From Prosopocoilus inquinatus (Eukaryota > Arthropoda > Insecta > Coleoptera > Lucanidae), in contig CM069874.1 of NCBI GenBank assembly GCA_036172665.1, positions 49,768,707 to 49,832,706 of the forward strand: a stretch of DNA of 64,000 bases, given 5' to 3'. Below are positions 22,131 through 33,100 of the stretch, one piece after another. The notes below the pieces were generated by a model. The model made no database searches. It saw only the letters and a program-made list of their open reading frames with translations, and was not told the origin of the DNA. The translations under genes were made by a program, and so were the position numbers. The number at the start of each line of letters is the position of its first letter. Within the stretch, counting starts at the first letter, position 1.

Positions 22131-23894
22131 GCCCATGGCCTGACCATACGTCAGTCAATGAATCGAGAGAATTTGACCGTTGTCAGCTTTTTTTAACAAC
22201 GAGTCTGAAACAGCTTTAATAAACGTACAGCTGAATGCCAAAAATAGCAGACAAAAACAATTTCTTTCTCACAATGATACTGAATAAAGACGACACGCAA
22301 AAATAACACTGAAAGAATTTGAAAGCTTACAAATTTAACAAGCATAAGAAGACCGGTAAAATCTATGAAGATGTCTTTAATCAATATCATTTTTAGAAAT
22401 AATAATTACAAATTACAGGAAACCGTTTTAGTCTACTATTTTTTTGCGTTTAACTGTAGGTCGGCAAATCAACCGCTGTCGAAATTTTTAATTTTTTTGA
22501 AAAGAGAAGGGTACATTAAGGTACCTAACTGTGACGTGTGCTATGAGAGCGATTTAAAACACAAATTGTTTTAAGTGAAGTCAACTTACAAACGGTTTTA
22601 TTTTTACGGAAATGAGCAACTGCACAAATGGAAACACCACTAATAAATTCAAAAATTATTAAAGTATTAATAAACGAAATTAATTTTTATAAATTTTATT
22701 TATTCTATTTCTTCCTTTGGATTTCCACAATCTCTTAAAACTCACAGATTTATAGCAAAAAATATATTAACATTTAAATCGTGGTTCATAAATTCAATAA
22801 AGTCTTCAATATATTGTACCATATCACGTATTAAATTATTTCAATTAAAAGTCACTGAAACTTTTCTGTAAGGACGTCAAAAGGTACCTCTGCATCTACC
22901 TTAATAATTTTGAAGTTAAAACCTTAACTCTTGTCTTCCTTACGTCAAGAGGAAGGTTCGTGAATTGCAATATTGCTAGTATAAGGGAGTCCAAAGGGTA
23001 CCTTAATTGCTTTAAGGAAGCTACTTTACATTATCTGTGTAAAAGAGGTTTGTGAAATAGAATTAACGTGTAAGGGACATTAAAGTAAAGTATAAGTTAA
23101 GAAGGTGTTTAAGGAAGTTCCGTGGATTCTGCCCTTAGACTTGAAAGTTTTGTCCTTATTTGTTTTCAAAAACGCTTAAAGCAAAAATTATTGTGTTATG
23201 CCTGTTCGATACATTTTTACGGTGCTACTGAAACGATGGCGTGTACTTATTCAAATCCTATGCTTAATGATTAAAGAAGAACAATTTATATCTGCTTACA
23301 TTGATCAGAATTAAATCTGTTTCATTCGATAATCGACAATAATTAGATCTTGACTTCCTGGTATTCGTAAACCAACAATACACATGACTTACAGTGCTAA
23401 TTTCGCGTATTCAAATGATTTAAAAAAATTATTATTCGCTCTGATTGATTGTCGCTTTGTTAATTATTTTCATTAACGAAACGTTTCTTCGTAGTTCGAG
23501 TTCGATGACGCTTTATTTTTTTGGTTCCACAAAATAATAAAAGCGATGACTGCATTCAATAACGATTTTCCGAAATGCAGAAAGAAAAGACATTCTTAAA
23601 CATTTTGCGCAATAAAGAAATAACAATGCAGTTTATTGACGACCAGCAAATAAAGTACACGATGAATTCGTATGAATTAGTAAAATAATTTTAGAAAACG
23701 GAATTTCTAATTTTTATTTATTTTTACAGTTTTGTGAGCAGAAAACTATTAACAATTACGTGAAAATTGAGAAAATTGATTAATTTAATAAGCAACGCGA
23801 TGAATATTTATAATTCTTTTCCGTTATAGAATTACATAAGAGAAGATTTTAACCCAGTGCCCTTCAGTTTGATGACGCTTTATTATTTTACTAC
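22131..23894. other. AT-rich DNA, no gene seen
   Basis: 22840-23130 contains loosely inverted blocks (AAGGACGTCAAAAGGTACC, AAGGTACC, TTAAGGAAG) that may be a decayed MITE. GATGACGCTTTATT occurs twice (23503 and 23872). Nothing coding was recognised. Confidence 0.45.
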
Positions 23895-24679
23895 GTTTTA
23901 TGATGCGCTTCCTCTTTCCATTCCTTTCTCTTTCTCTTCCTCCATTTTTCCCTATCTCTGACTCCTTGAATCCAGCATTTTCCAAATTTTTCTTCACTGC
24001 ATTCAGCCAATTCTTCTTCGCCCGCCCTTTTTTCTCTTTACCTCATCCATTTTGTAGTAGTTTCCTTGGAATTCTTATTGGCTCCATTCGTAACACACGT
24101 CTTAGCCACCTCACCCTTATAATAGGTTTATTAATTATCTGAATAATTTCTTTGTTGGTTCGTCTCCTCCAAATTCCTGCTTCGTCCTTGACTCTTCCGT
24201 ATATCCCTCGTAACACTTTCCCTTCCAAAACTTCTAATTTTTTGTATTTTGTTTATTTAATACCGATACTTCAGTACAGTACATCACTGTTGGACGGATG
24301 ACCGTTGCGTAAATTCGCTGTTTAGCTGCTGCGGATATACATATATTTAGATTTTAACAATTTCTTTTAATGCTCCAGCGGCTTTACTTCCTTTTCCAAT
24401 TTTCTTGTCAAGTTCGTGATGTTCTTCATTTCTATTTGTGATTGCTACCTACAGATAATCAAACTGTTCAAAACAATATTCAAAACAATATTCAAAAATA
24501 TATTCCCTCCGTCGCTCGCCTGGACCTTCAAATTATATGCTTTTGTGTATTTTGACCCTTCATTATCATATACTTTGGTTTCCTCTTATTATTAATGTGT
24601 AATTCGTATTCTTTTGCATTACTTTTTAAACTAATAAATACTCTTTTCAGTTCCTTCTCTGATCTTATTAACACTGCTA

Positions 24680-25780
24680 CGAGGGAGGTTCACAATTATT
24701 GTCCCTAACATAGAAGCAATTGAAATGGATACTCAAAAACTTTATTACTTTTCTACATAATCTCCTGAAAGTCTAATACATTTCTCATAACGATGCTGAA
24801 GCCCTTGGAAGCTTTGAAAATAAAATTGTTTTTCTTGCTCTCCCAACCAGCCGTTTACAACTTCAATCACTTCTTCATTGTCCGAAAATCGCGTGCCACG
24901 CAGTTGTTCTTCAAGAACAAGAAAAAAGTTACTGAGTGCCCGATCTGATGAATACGGCGGTGTTCTAAAATTTCGAACCTGTATTGTAAATGGCAGCCAT
25001 CGCAACGCCGCTCTTGTGAGAGGGAGCATTGTCTTGATGAAGGAGAACACGTCAACGCAGTTTGCCCCTTCGTTTTTCTTTGATAGCTTCGCGAAATTAC
25101 GGCATTAAATTTGCATAATATTGCCCATTAATGGTCTGACCTTTCGGTAGATAATCAGCTAGCAGAACTCATTCAAAATTCTAAAAAACTATCGATAAGA
25201 TCTTTCCAGCAGAAGGGGTAACACGAAATTTTTAGGGGGGCGGAGAACCCTGATGCTGCCACTCTGTACTCCGTCTTTTTGATTCAGGGTCCTAATGACG
25301 AACTCATATTTCATCAACGGTAACGAATTTTTTCGCAAATTCTTTGGTATTCTTATTAATCATCGCCAAATTGGATTGAGATGTCAATTGGCGAATAAGT
25401 TTTTGGTCAGCCGTTAACATTTTGGGTACCCAAAGTGCTGCGATTTTTTTAAACGCCAGTTCGTTGTGTAAAATTTTTTCAACGGACACAACAGAAAAGC
25501 CACATATCTCGGCTATAAATCTGACTGTGATTCGGCGATTCTTGAGAACCATGTCATGGACTAGATTGATGTTCTCTGGCGTGACAACTGTTTTTGGAGG
25601 TCCAGCACTAGGAGCACGTTCACAAGACTCTCTTCCAAATTTGAAATAGCGACACCAATTTTTTTTGATACGAAGGACTACCATCATCTAACACTCCGTG
25701 TATATCCTCGTAAATTTCCTCTGGAGTCATTCCTTTTTTTTGGAGATATTTTATGATCGCTCTCACTTCATTTTTCTCCG
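24680..25780 (-). mobile_element. Decayed mariner transposon inside the LINE
   Basis: The 3' end is CGAGGGAGGTTCACAATTAT at 24680, preceded by TA. The right (5') inverted repeat was not found. N-terminal coding sequence starts near 25780, with a KGMTPEEIYED-like stretch near 25735, then the paired-type helix-turn-helix domain (ENINLVHDMVLKNRRITVRFIAEICGF region, about 25590-25480) and the VPKMLTADQK linker. Most of the catalytic domain is deleted between about 25300 and 25050. The C-terminus (25050-24745) ends in GDYVEK. Confidence 0.75.
24745..25687 (-). pseudogene. Mariner transposase, broken
   Basis: Two in-frame pieces remain. 25687-25304 holds the DNA-binding domain and ends in the region before the first catalytic aspartate. 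25050-24745 holds the C-terminal part, including PPYSSDRALSNFFL, where functional mariners have the third catalytic aspartate (S-P-D-L-x-P-x-D); the residue here is asparagine. The segment bearing the first and second aspartates is not recoverable by eye. Mariner transposases are about 345 residues; this one cannot be active. Confidence 0.75.
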
Positions 25781-26866
25781 TTTTCTCAATTCAATATATC
25801 GTCTGCGTGTGCAATACATTGGTGCTTATAATAAAATACTGTTTCCCTCGCTTGAATTTTACTTTCTCTCTTCTAAAACAAAATTTGAAGAGCGTTGTGA
25901 ACAACGGATCACCATGTCTCTCCATTTTTTATGCTCCTCGATAAATATCCTTCCAAAGTCACTCTACTTCTGGTGTTACCCAGAGTCATTAGGACTAATC
26001 TAACCAATTTCGCCGGGACGCCTAACAGTGTCATAGTTATTCTTTTTAGTTTTTGGTCCAGGTACTTTCTTTTACTTTTCCTGCACGTGCTCTTTGCTAT
26101 AGTCCTCATTTTTTTAAATACACTTTACTCTCTTCAGTTCCTTCTTTGAAAAACTTCATTTCTTACTACACATGCGCTATTACATTCATCATTGTACCAA
26201 TCTTCCTTCTTACTTTCTTTGGCTCCGTCAGAACCTGTCAAGCTGTATCCCTTAAGACATTTCTCACGGTGTTCCGTATTTCTTCTATATATTTCTGTGC
26301 CAGGTTGTCTCTTAATTTCCTTGTAATCTCTTCTTCGAAAACCTCTTGCACTTCGTTATTCCCCAATTCTTTCAAATTGTATCTTTCCAGGTTTTCTCTC
26401 TTACTTCTTGGTACTTTGGAAAGTTCCCGTTTCATTTTCATCATAACAAGAAAATGATCCATGTTAGCATCCGTTCCATGGTAGCTTCTAATGTCCTTCA
26501 CTATTCGAAATAAAAATTATAAAGAATTTAGACACAGCATTCTAAAAAATGTTGCAATTTAGTTACAAATGAAGATATTTTTTTTTTTTCATTTACTCTG
26601 CACATCCAATTCGCTTATAACATCAGGAAGCAATCATCCTGGAAACATACAGAAATCGATGATGAAACATTAGATGCAATGGAAAATTAAAATTATTCTT
26701 CTGCCTTTTCCAGGGCAATTACAGTACACTCGATTATCCAACTCTCGGTTATCCGTCAGCCGACTCAGACATTAATTTCAAAACAAGCATCTATTAGTAA
26801 TCAGAGTAGTTGTTTGTAACAATAAGCGACAGATTTCAAAGTTTCACTACTTGTAGTAAGGTTACT

Positions 26867-27174
26867 ATCAATACACTTCGGGTTCAGGTAGCGACATTGA
26901 TTTTTTCTACCTATCCTTGTCGCATAATAAACTTATATAGGGATAAAAAAGAACAATCGAAATGGCAATTTGTATTATCACATAACCTAATACATTTTTG
27001 ACCAGACAGTCCATGACAGTCGGCCGTCAACTACTACCATAGTAGTAAATAAAATTCCCTAGAAAGCTGTTGCTTTCCTTGTTGCTCTTGCGATATTTGT
27101 GTTTGTTATCTTTGTTACACAATAAACTCAGAATGGGAATGGGATGGCGTTACCTGAACCAGAAGTGTGTTGAT
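26867..27174. mobile_element. 308-bp TIR element
   Basis: Inverted ends of about 30 bp with two or three differences: ATCAATACACTTCGGGTTCA at 26867, and the complement of ...CCTGAACCAGAAGTGTGTTGAT ending at 27174. No coding sequence; likely a MITE. Confidence 0.7.
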
Positions 27175-27440
27175 TTAGTAACCTTAATTTATGAGTTGAT
27201 TAAATGATGTTGAAATTGCGAGAGCTTTTGTTTAATAAGCTGTTCTAAATTTTTGGTAAGTTAAGGAAAATCTTCTTTGCAGTAAAATCTAATTTATTAC
27301 ATAATTTTTAGAAGATTCACTCCTGATGATGTTTTGTTAAGCCGAAACTAGTCTAGTACGTTAGTAAATACTTCTCATTAACTCTTTGTTACAATGGATT
27401 ACGAGTATATTACGCCCAGTTTAAAATATAGTAAACTGTA

Positions 27441-27780
27441 ACGAGTGTTCAATAAAAAAAAAACGGTCAAGTAGGCTGTAGCAGGTTTTTGTTGTCGGGA
27501 ACGCATGTCGCGATTAACTTCATTTGAATTTCAACTTTGACAAGTTGACGGTTAAACCTAACCAACAAAACTCGAATTCTGCTTCTGCATTTTTTTTTTA
27601 ATATTTATACTTAATATAAACATTCGATAATAAAAGTTTCTTTTTGAAATGTCTTCGTTGAGTTAAAGTGAGGTTAGAAATGCAAGTGACGCTTCACGCT
27701 GGCCGTATGAAGAACCCTACGCTAGACGTTCAGAATAAATTCATGGCTATCTAGACCGTTTTTTTTAATTGAACACTCGT
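27441..27780. mobile_element. 340-bp MITE with 26-bp TIRs, TA duplication
   Basis: The ends are ACGAGTGTTCAATAAAAAAA... and ...TTTTTTAATTGAACACTCGT, continuing to ACGGTC/GACCGT, with TA on both sides. No coding sequence. Shortly before it, at 27325-27345, is a CTGATGATG...CGAAAC motif (see findings). Confidence 0.85.
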
Positions 27781-28330
27781 TACTTTATCAAGTCGTAGTT
27801 TTACATTGAAATTACAGTATGAGAAGATATAGCGGTATTTTTAGATCCTAAATAGGTCATAAAAACACCTCCAATGATTTACAGAAATTCTCGAGTACAC
27901 GTGGACTAATTCATACTCCGTCGTGGTTAACAGAAAGAGAGATCGTTTAATATTATTAGCCAATCACATAACAAAATCTAGAAATTATAACCAATAGTAT
28001 TCATCCGTGATCTATGTTTCTCTATCATTTGCAGAACCGTACTCATTTCTCTAACTGGATTTCATTGAAACGAGCATGACAGCGCTGGATTCATAAAGAG
28101 GTTATAAATTTTTTTGTTGGCTGCCTCTTTCCTTTGTGAAGCACAAAATTATGAAACTACGACTTAATAAAATACACCGAGCTATACTCACTGCAGCTAT
28201 TAGAAGTTGCCACAAGCTCATTTTTGAACAAAACATAATTTCAAAGGCTTTTCTCGCAATGTCTTTACTTATTTTACACTTTAAGCTTTTCAATTTTTGG
28301 GTAGTTCTTGCTCGTGAGAATTGCAGAGAA

Positions 28331-28479
28331 TATGAAACAAATAAAAAAAAAAAAACTTTTTAAAACGAGCTAAAAGGGTAATTTATTAACTTACTTGACG
28401 TTTCGCAAATAAAGTCATTTGCTTTATCAAAAGCAAATAATTTAGCTCGTTTTAAAAAGTTTTTTTTATTTGTTTCATA
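28331..28479. repeat. Inverted repeat with about 40-bp arms
   Basis: Arms 28331-28374 and 28441-28479 are complementary apart from run-length changes in the A/T tract (TATGAAACAAATAAAA..., AAAACGAGCTAAA). The 66-bp centre holds another stem (GCAAAT/ATTTGC) next to GCGAAACGTC on the minus strand. ACTTTAAGCTTTTCA occurs on both sides (near 28280 and 28480), possibly a duplication created by insertion. Confidence 0.7.
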
Positions 28480-29256
28480 CTTTAAGCTTTTCAGTTGTCA
28501 ATACTGAAATATCAGAAATCATTTTTACCTTTACTGGAACGGTATTTGATCTGATTATTTGAAGAAAAATTTTAATTTTTTATTTATAGAGAAAAAATTA
28601 AAATAAAAATAGAAATTCAAATTGAACAAATCTGAAAGCATACGTTTGTTGAACCAGATTCGGTTACACACCGGATGTGACGTATCGTAACACAGAGAAC
28701 GACGTGCCTCATAAATACCTTGCGACCGGATTTGCGGGTAGGAAATCACTGCAAAAAAAGAGGAAAACAAAACCCACAGGGTCAAATAAATTCTACAGAC
28801 CCTCCATGAAAGGCAGTCATTACGACACCCCCTCGCACTATTGCGGCACAATCAGATTAATGAACGACGATAAAACGTTTCTTATATGAAAGGGCTCGCT
28901 CGTTTATTAAATTAATGACGATCGTATCGACCTAACAAAATTATCATACAATGATATGCATTATGAGCGCTTTGAATTCTACACAATGCCAGGATTTATC
29001 GATAATTTTCGTAAATAATAGTGGAAGAGAAAATACATCATTTAGGAAACAATAACCAAAGACTGGCTAATTGCAAACAAAGTACGGTGAATAACAGAGT
29101 CGCTAACTCACCATGCTATTAACTTTATTTAGCAGGCAAAAGATGAAAAAATACAGATAGGTAATCTTGAAGTCGTACGCGGCCGTTGTTCAACTTCTTT
29201 GGTTTCCTGCGAGAACAGCGTTTATAGCATTGGGGTATAAAAATTTTGTTGCATAT
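28480..29256. other. Intergenic DNA before the gypsy element
   Basis: 28670-28900 is less AT-rich but no frame has splice signals or a recognisable domain. Nothing supported. Confidence 0.45.
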
Positions 29257-29625
29257 TGTTACGCCGTGAGCTCGGGTGGTCAGACAGCATGCCTCTGTCC
29301 GACTAATCTTAAGGAGGCCTAGAATTCACTGGCAGGTACCCGAATAATGCTGGAAATTTCGATGCGTGTTCTGGAGTATGTAGGCTTGCCTATATAATAC
29401 GAGGATTGTCGAGCGAGGGCAGTTCTTACCTAGTAAGCGAAGAAGGCGAAGTATCACGAAGCCATAAGTGGCGACGTAATAGAAGTGCGATTTGTTAGTT
29501 ATTTATTTATAACTTAGTGTTATAGAGTATTTTTTAGTGTATTCTGTTTATTAAAACGGTTGCGTTTTAATAAAGTGCTTAAGAATAGTCGACGAGTATT
29601 ATTTGCGAACCCCGAAGTCGTAACA
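29257..29625 (+). repeat. 5' LTR of the gypsy element
   Basis: 369 bp, TGTTAC...GTAACA. It holds a TATA-like TATATAATAC at 29391 and an AATAAA polyadenylation signal at 29569-29574. Confidence 0.95.
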
Positions 29626-29627
29626 AT

Positions 29628-29642
29628 TGGTGTCAGAAGTGG
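29628..29642 (+). promoter_or_regulatory. Primer binding site, complementary to tRNA-Leu
   Basis: TGGTGTCAGAAGTGG lies two bases after the LTR and is complementary to the 3' end of animal tRNA-Leu (...CCACTTCTGACACCA). mdg3-type gypsy elements use the same tRNA. Confidence 0.85.
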
Positions 29643-29668
29643 AGATTTTAAATTGAAAAAAAGCAAAA

Positions 29669-30181
29669 ATGAAGCTTGTGGAATTAAAGGTCAGAGAGCT
29701 GCGTGAAGAGTTAGACGAAAGAGGTCTAGAAAATTCTGGTAAGAAAACTATCTTACAAGAACGGCTGAAACAAGCTCTTGTAGATGAAGGAAAGGACCCG
29801 GAAACATTTGAGTTCGAAATTAAAGACGCCGCAGCCCTTTTAAAAAGAATGCAAGAAATTAATGGAAAAATAGAAGAACTCAGTGAAGCTGTGAAATTAG
29901 AAGTGAAAGAACAAACACATGGAATGAGAAAACAAATGGAAAGTTTGGAAATGAAGATGGAAACTTACAGTTTAAAAACCGATTTGAATATAGAAAGCAT
30001 GAAGGTTCAAATCGATGAAAAGATTGAAGATCTTAAAACCGAATGTGACGAGAAAATTGACAACAAAATGGAAGATGTCAGAGCTCAGTTTGATAGTGCA
30101 ATTAAGGACATGAAGTTTGAATTCGACGACAAACTTGACGATAAATTTGGTGGAATAAAGATTCAGTCAAGGATAAACTAG
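29669..30181 (+). CDS. gag: Gag N-terminal part with SAP-like domain and coiled coil
   Basis: 170 codons from an ATG 27 bp after the primer site. Residues 1-36 (LKVRELREELDERGLENSGK and following) match the SAP fold, a helix-extended loop-helix DNA-binding motif. Residues 50-165 form a highly charged heptad-like coiled coil. The frame ends at TAG 30179-30181 while the coiled coil continues in the -1 frame (DSVKDKLEDLARQL), showing that gag and pol were one frame before a single-base loss near 30150-30160. No slippery heptamer in the right register was found, so a mutation is more likely than programmed shifting. Confidence 0.8.
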   Translation: MKLVELKVRELREELDERGLENSGKKTILQERLKQALVDEGKDPETFEFEIKDAAALLKRMQEINGKIEELSEAVKLEVKEQTHGMRKQMESLEMKMETYSLKTDLNIESMKVQIDEKIEDLKTECDEKIDNKMEDVRAQFDSAIKDMKFEFDDKLDDKFGGIKIQSRIN

Positions 30182-30186
30182 AAGAC

Positions 30187-33100
30187 TTGGCTAGACAACT
30201 GCATAAAGTAGAGCTTGGTCGTACCATTGCACCATCAGCCGGATCGTCAAGTCAGAAATTGAAACCCCCAAAATTTGAAGGCGATTTACCGTGGTGTACT
30301 TTCATTCGTCAGTTCAAAATTGCTGCTGATGCGAATGGGTGGAATAACAGTGACAAAGCTGCAGCACTCGTTTTGGCTCTGCGAGGTCCAGCATTGAATG
30401 CCTTACAGTCTATTCCTGAGGAAGTCCAAAACAATTTTGATCAACTGGTGGAGAATTTGGAAATGCGTTTTGGTGATGCACACATGAAGCAACTCCATAC
30501 CATTCAATTAAAAACGCGTACCCAGAAAAATAGTGAGTCACTCCAAGATTTTGAACTTGACATTGAAAGACTGGTACGCATGGCGTATGGAGATTTCTTG
30601 CCCGAACCAGTTTTTCATCGCTTGGCTATCCAAGCATTCATTGACGGCGTTAAAGACCAAGAAATGCAGCAAGTATTGCGTTTGGGTAACTTCTCTAAAT
30701 GCACTGATGTACTGGCCTGTGCATTAGAATTCGAGGCAGCCAAGCAAGCCTCCAGAACTTTGGCACGCGTACGAGAGGTGAAGGCTGCTGATGAGAGTAC
30801 CTTAACAGAAATCCTGGAAAGGCTGAAACACCTTGAAGAGAGAAAATACACGAACAATAGCAGACGGTTTACAACCTGTTGGAACTGTGGTAAAGCAGGT
30901 CATTTGAGTGCCAACTGCCGGCGCAAACGAGCGCGCCAAGACGACGTCTTAGTCTTTAAACTAAAACCAGTCAGCAAGAAGGGGCGCAAGCTGACTGATT
31001 CTCTGGATAGCCCCAGGATTGTCTCCGTTTCCAGAATAAGAAACAATGAAAACAGTTTGATAGCAGATGGACAGGTTGGGAAAAGATCTTTCCAATTCAC
31101 GATTGATACGGGAGCGAATGTGTCCATTATAAGAACAGATCTTTTACCAAAGTGGAAGCTAATGAATAATGGAAAAGTATACCACACCCAAACAGCTACC
31201 GGCGAGGTTACTCCAGTTTGTGGTGAAGCTGAAATTGACATTAAAATTGGAAGTATGAAATTCAGACACAGGGTGTTAGTGGCAGACATTGTTGATGATT
31301 TCATACTTGGAATTGACTTCATGAAGAAAAAGTGTTTAGTTGTAGATTTGAAAGATAAAGCGCTACGAATTGGGTCTGAAGAAATACCTCTTCACGTTCC
31401 TGGAAATTTACCAACAGTGCTAAAAGTTAAACTGGAGGAAAGTGTAAACATTCTCGCCTTAACCGACAAGCTAATTTTGGCTAAGTTGGAGGGCAATCTT
31501 GGTGATTATCATGCTGGAATCATAGAGCCAACCGAGATCAACAGCGCCAAGAAAGGAATTTTACTGGCTGGGACACTGGTTAAGATTCGAGAAACAATTC
31601 CTATTCGTCTTGCAAATATCAACAGCTACGCAGTTACCATACCCAGCGGAACAGTGGTGGGCAAATGTGAAGTCATTGCTTCTATAAACCACATTCAAGC
31701 AAACGATGCATCCGCTCGGCATCAGTCTGGCATTTTATCACCACCATTGGAAAAATTGCTGAAAGGTATAACAACTTTGTTAACACCCAAGGAAGCCGCA
31801 GACGTAGGAGGACTGTTTCGAAACTTCAAGGGAATCTTCGCCTTTACCGAAGATGACTTAACCCGGACGGACGGTGTGCAGCACAGAATCAACACCAGCG
31901 ATTCAAATCCAATTCGTCAACCCGCACGAAGACTGCCATTGGCGAAGAGAGAAGAGGCTGATAAGTTAATCAAGAAGATGCAGGACCAAGGAGTTATTGA
32001 ACCATCGCAAAGTCCATGGGCATCTCCTGTTGTACTTGTGACTAAGAAGGATGGCAGCACACGTTTCTGTGTGGACTACAGGCGATTGAATGACGTGACG
32101 AAAAAGGACAGCTACCCCTTGCCCCGGATCGACGACACAATTGACACCTTATCCGGTGCAAAATGGTTCTCGACTCTGGACTTGAAGAGTGGCTATTGGC
32201 AAGTTGGAATGCATCCCGAAGATCTGAAATTGAATCCGGTCAAATGCAAGTTCTTTCAGAAGGAAGTAAAATACCTCGGACATGTTATTTCTGAAGCTGG
32301 AGTCGCGACAGACCCAGACAAGATCTCGGCCGTTAAGATCTGGCCACCACCGAGAAATGTGCATGAATTACGGAGTTTCTTGGGACTTTGCACATATTAC
32401 AGACGATTTGTTAAGGACTTTGCAAAGGCAGCGAAACCCCTACATGCACTGACCGAAGAAAAGACCACATTTGTCTGGAGTGAAAACTGTCAAGAGGCTT
32501 TTGACAACCTAAAGGACCTTTTAGTGACCGCTCCGATATTGTCTTATCCAAAATCTGAGGGCAAGTTCATTATCGATAGCGATGCAAGCAACTATGGAAT
32601 TGGGGGCGTACTGTCGCAAGTACAAGATGGACAAGAGCGTGTTATTGGTTACTTCAGTAAAGTTTTGTCAAAAGCCGAAAGGAACTACTGTGTAACCAGG
32701 AAGGAGCTTCTTGCTGTAGTGAAAACGACTGAGCATTTTCACAAGTATCTTTATGGTCGACAGTTCCATCTTCGCACAGACCATGCAGCATTGAAATGGT
32801 TGCTTCAGTTTAAGAACATAGAAGGCCAGCTTGCCAGATGGATAGAGAGATTACAGGAGTACGACTTTACAATCGAACATCGTCCAGGTCGTGTCCATAA
32901 CAACGCAGACGCGCTTTCTAGAAGACCTTGTCCTGAGGATTGTCGGCACTGCTCAAAGGCAGAAGACAAGGAAGGGATAATTCCCATTAGAAGGACCGGC
33001 ATTGTAGTAGACAGATGGCAACCGGAGACTATCAAGAAGGAGCAAGGAGAAGATCCTGAAATAAAGGCCATAATCGAATGGAAGGAGAGGGATCGACGTC

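Larger units (their letters stand above)
23895..26505 (-). pseudogene. RTE-like non-LTR retrotransposon, decayed and interrupted
   Basis: The minus strand reads in order: the end of the endonuclease (about 26505-26440, with HGTDANMDHFLVM, cf. the SDH motif), a linker rich in E and R (to about 26240), a reverse transcriptase fragment (KLVRLVLMTLGNTRSRV near 26000-25960), and after the mariner insertion the C-terminal region (KVLRGIYGRVKDEAGIWRRR near 24225-24165, then a KKGRAKKNWLNAV-like stretch near 24030-23980). Frames change several times and stops are present, so it is dead. A mariner occupies 24680 to about 25780. The assignment to an RTE/BovB-type LINE rests on the SDH and WRRR patterns known from that group. 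Confidence 0.7.

Noticed and set aside
30615..30857. Minus-strand frames opposite the gypsy pol (also 30900-31322, 32805-33140)
   Set aside because: Antisense shadows of the real pol frame.
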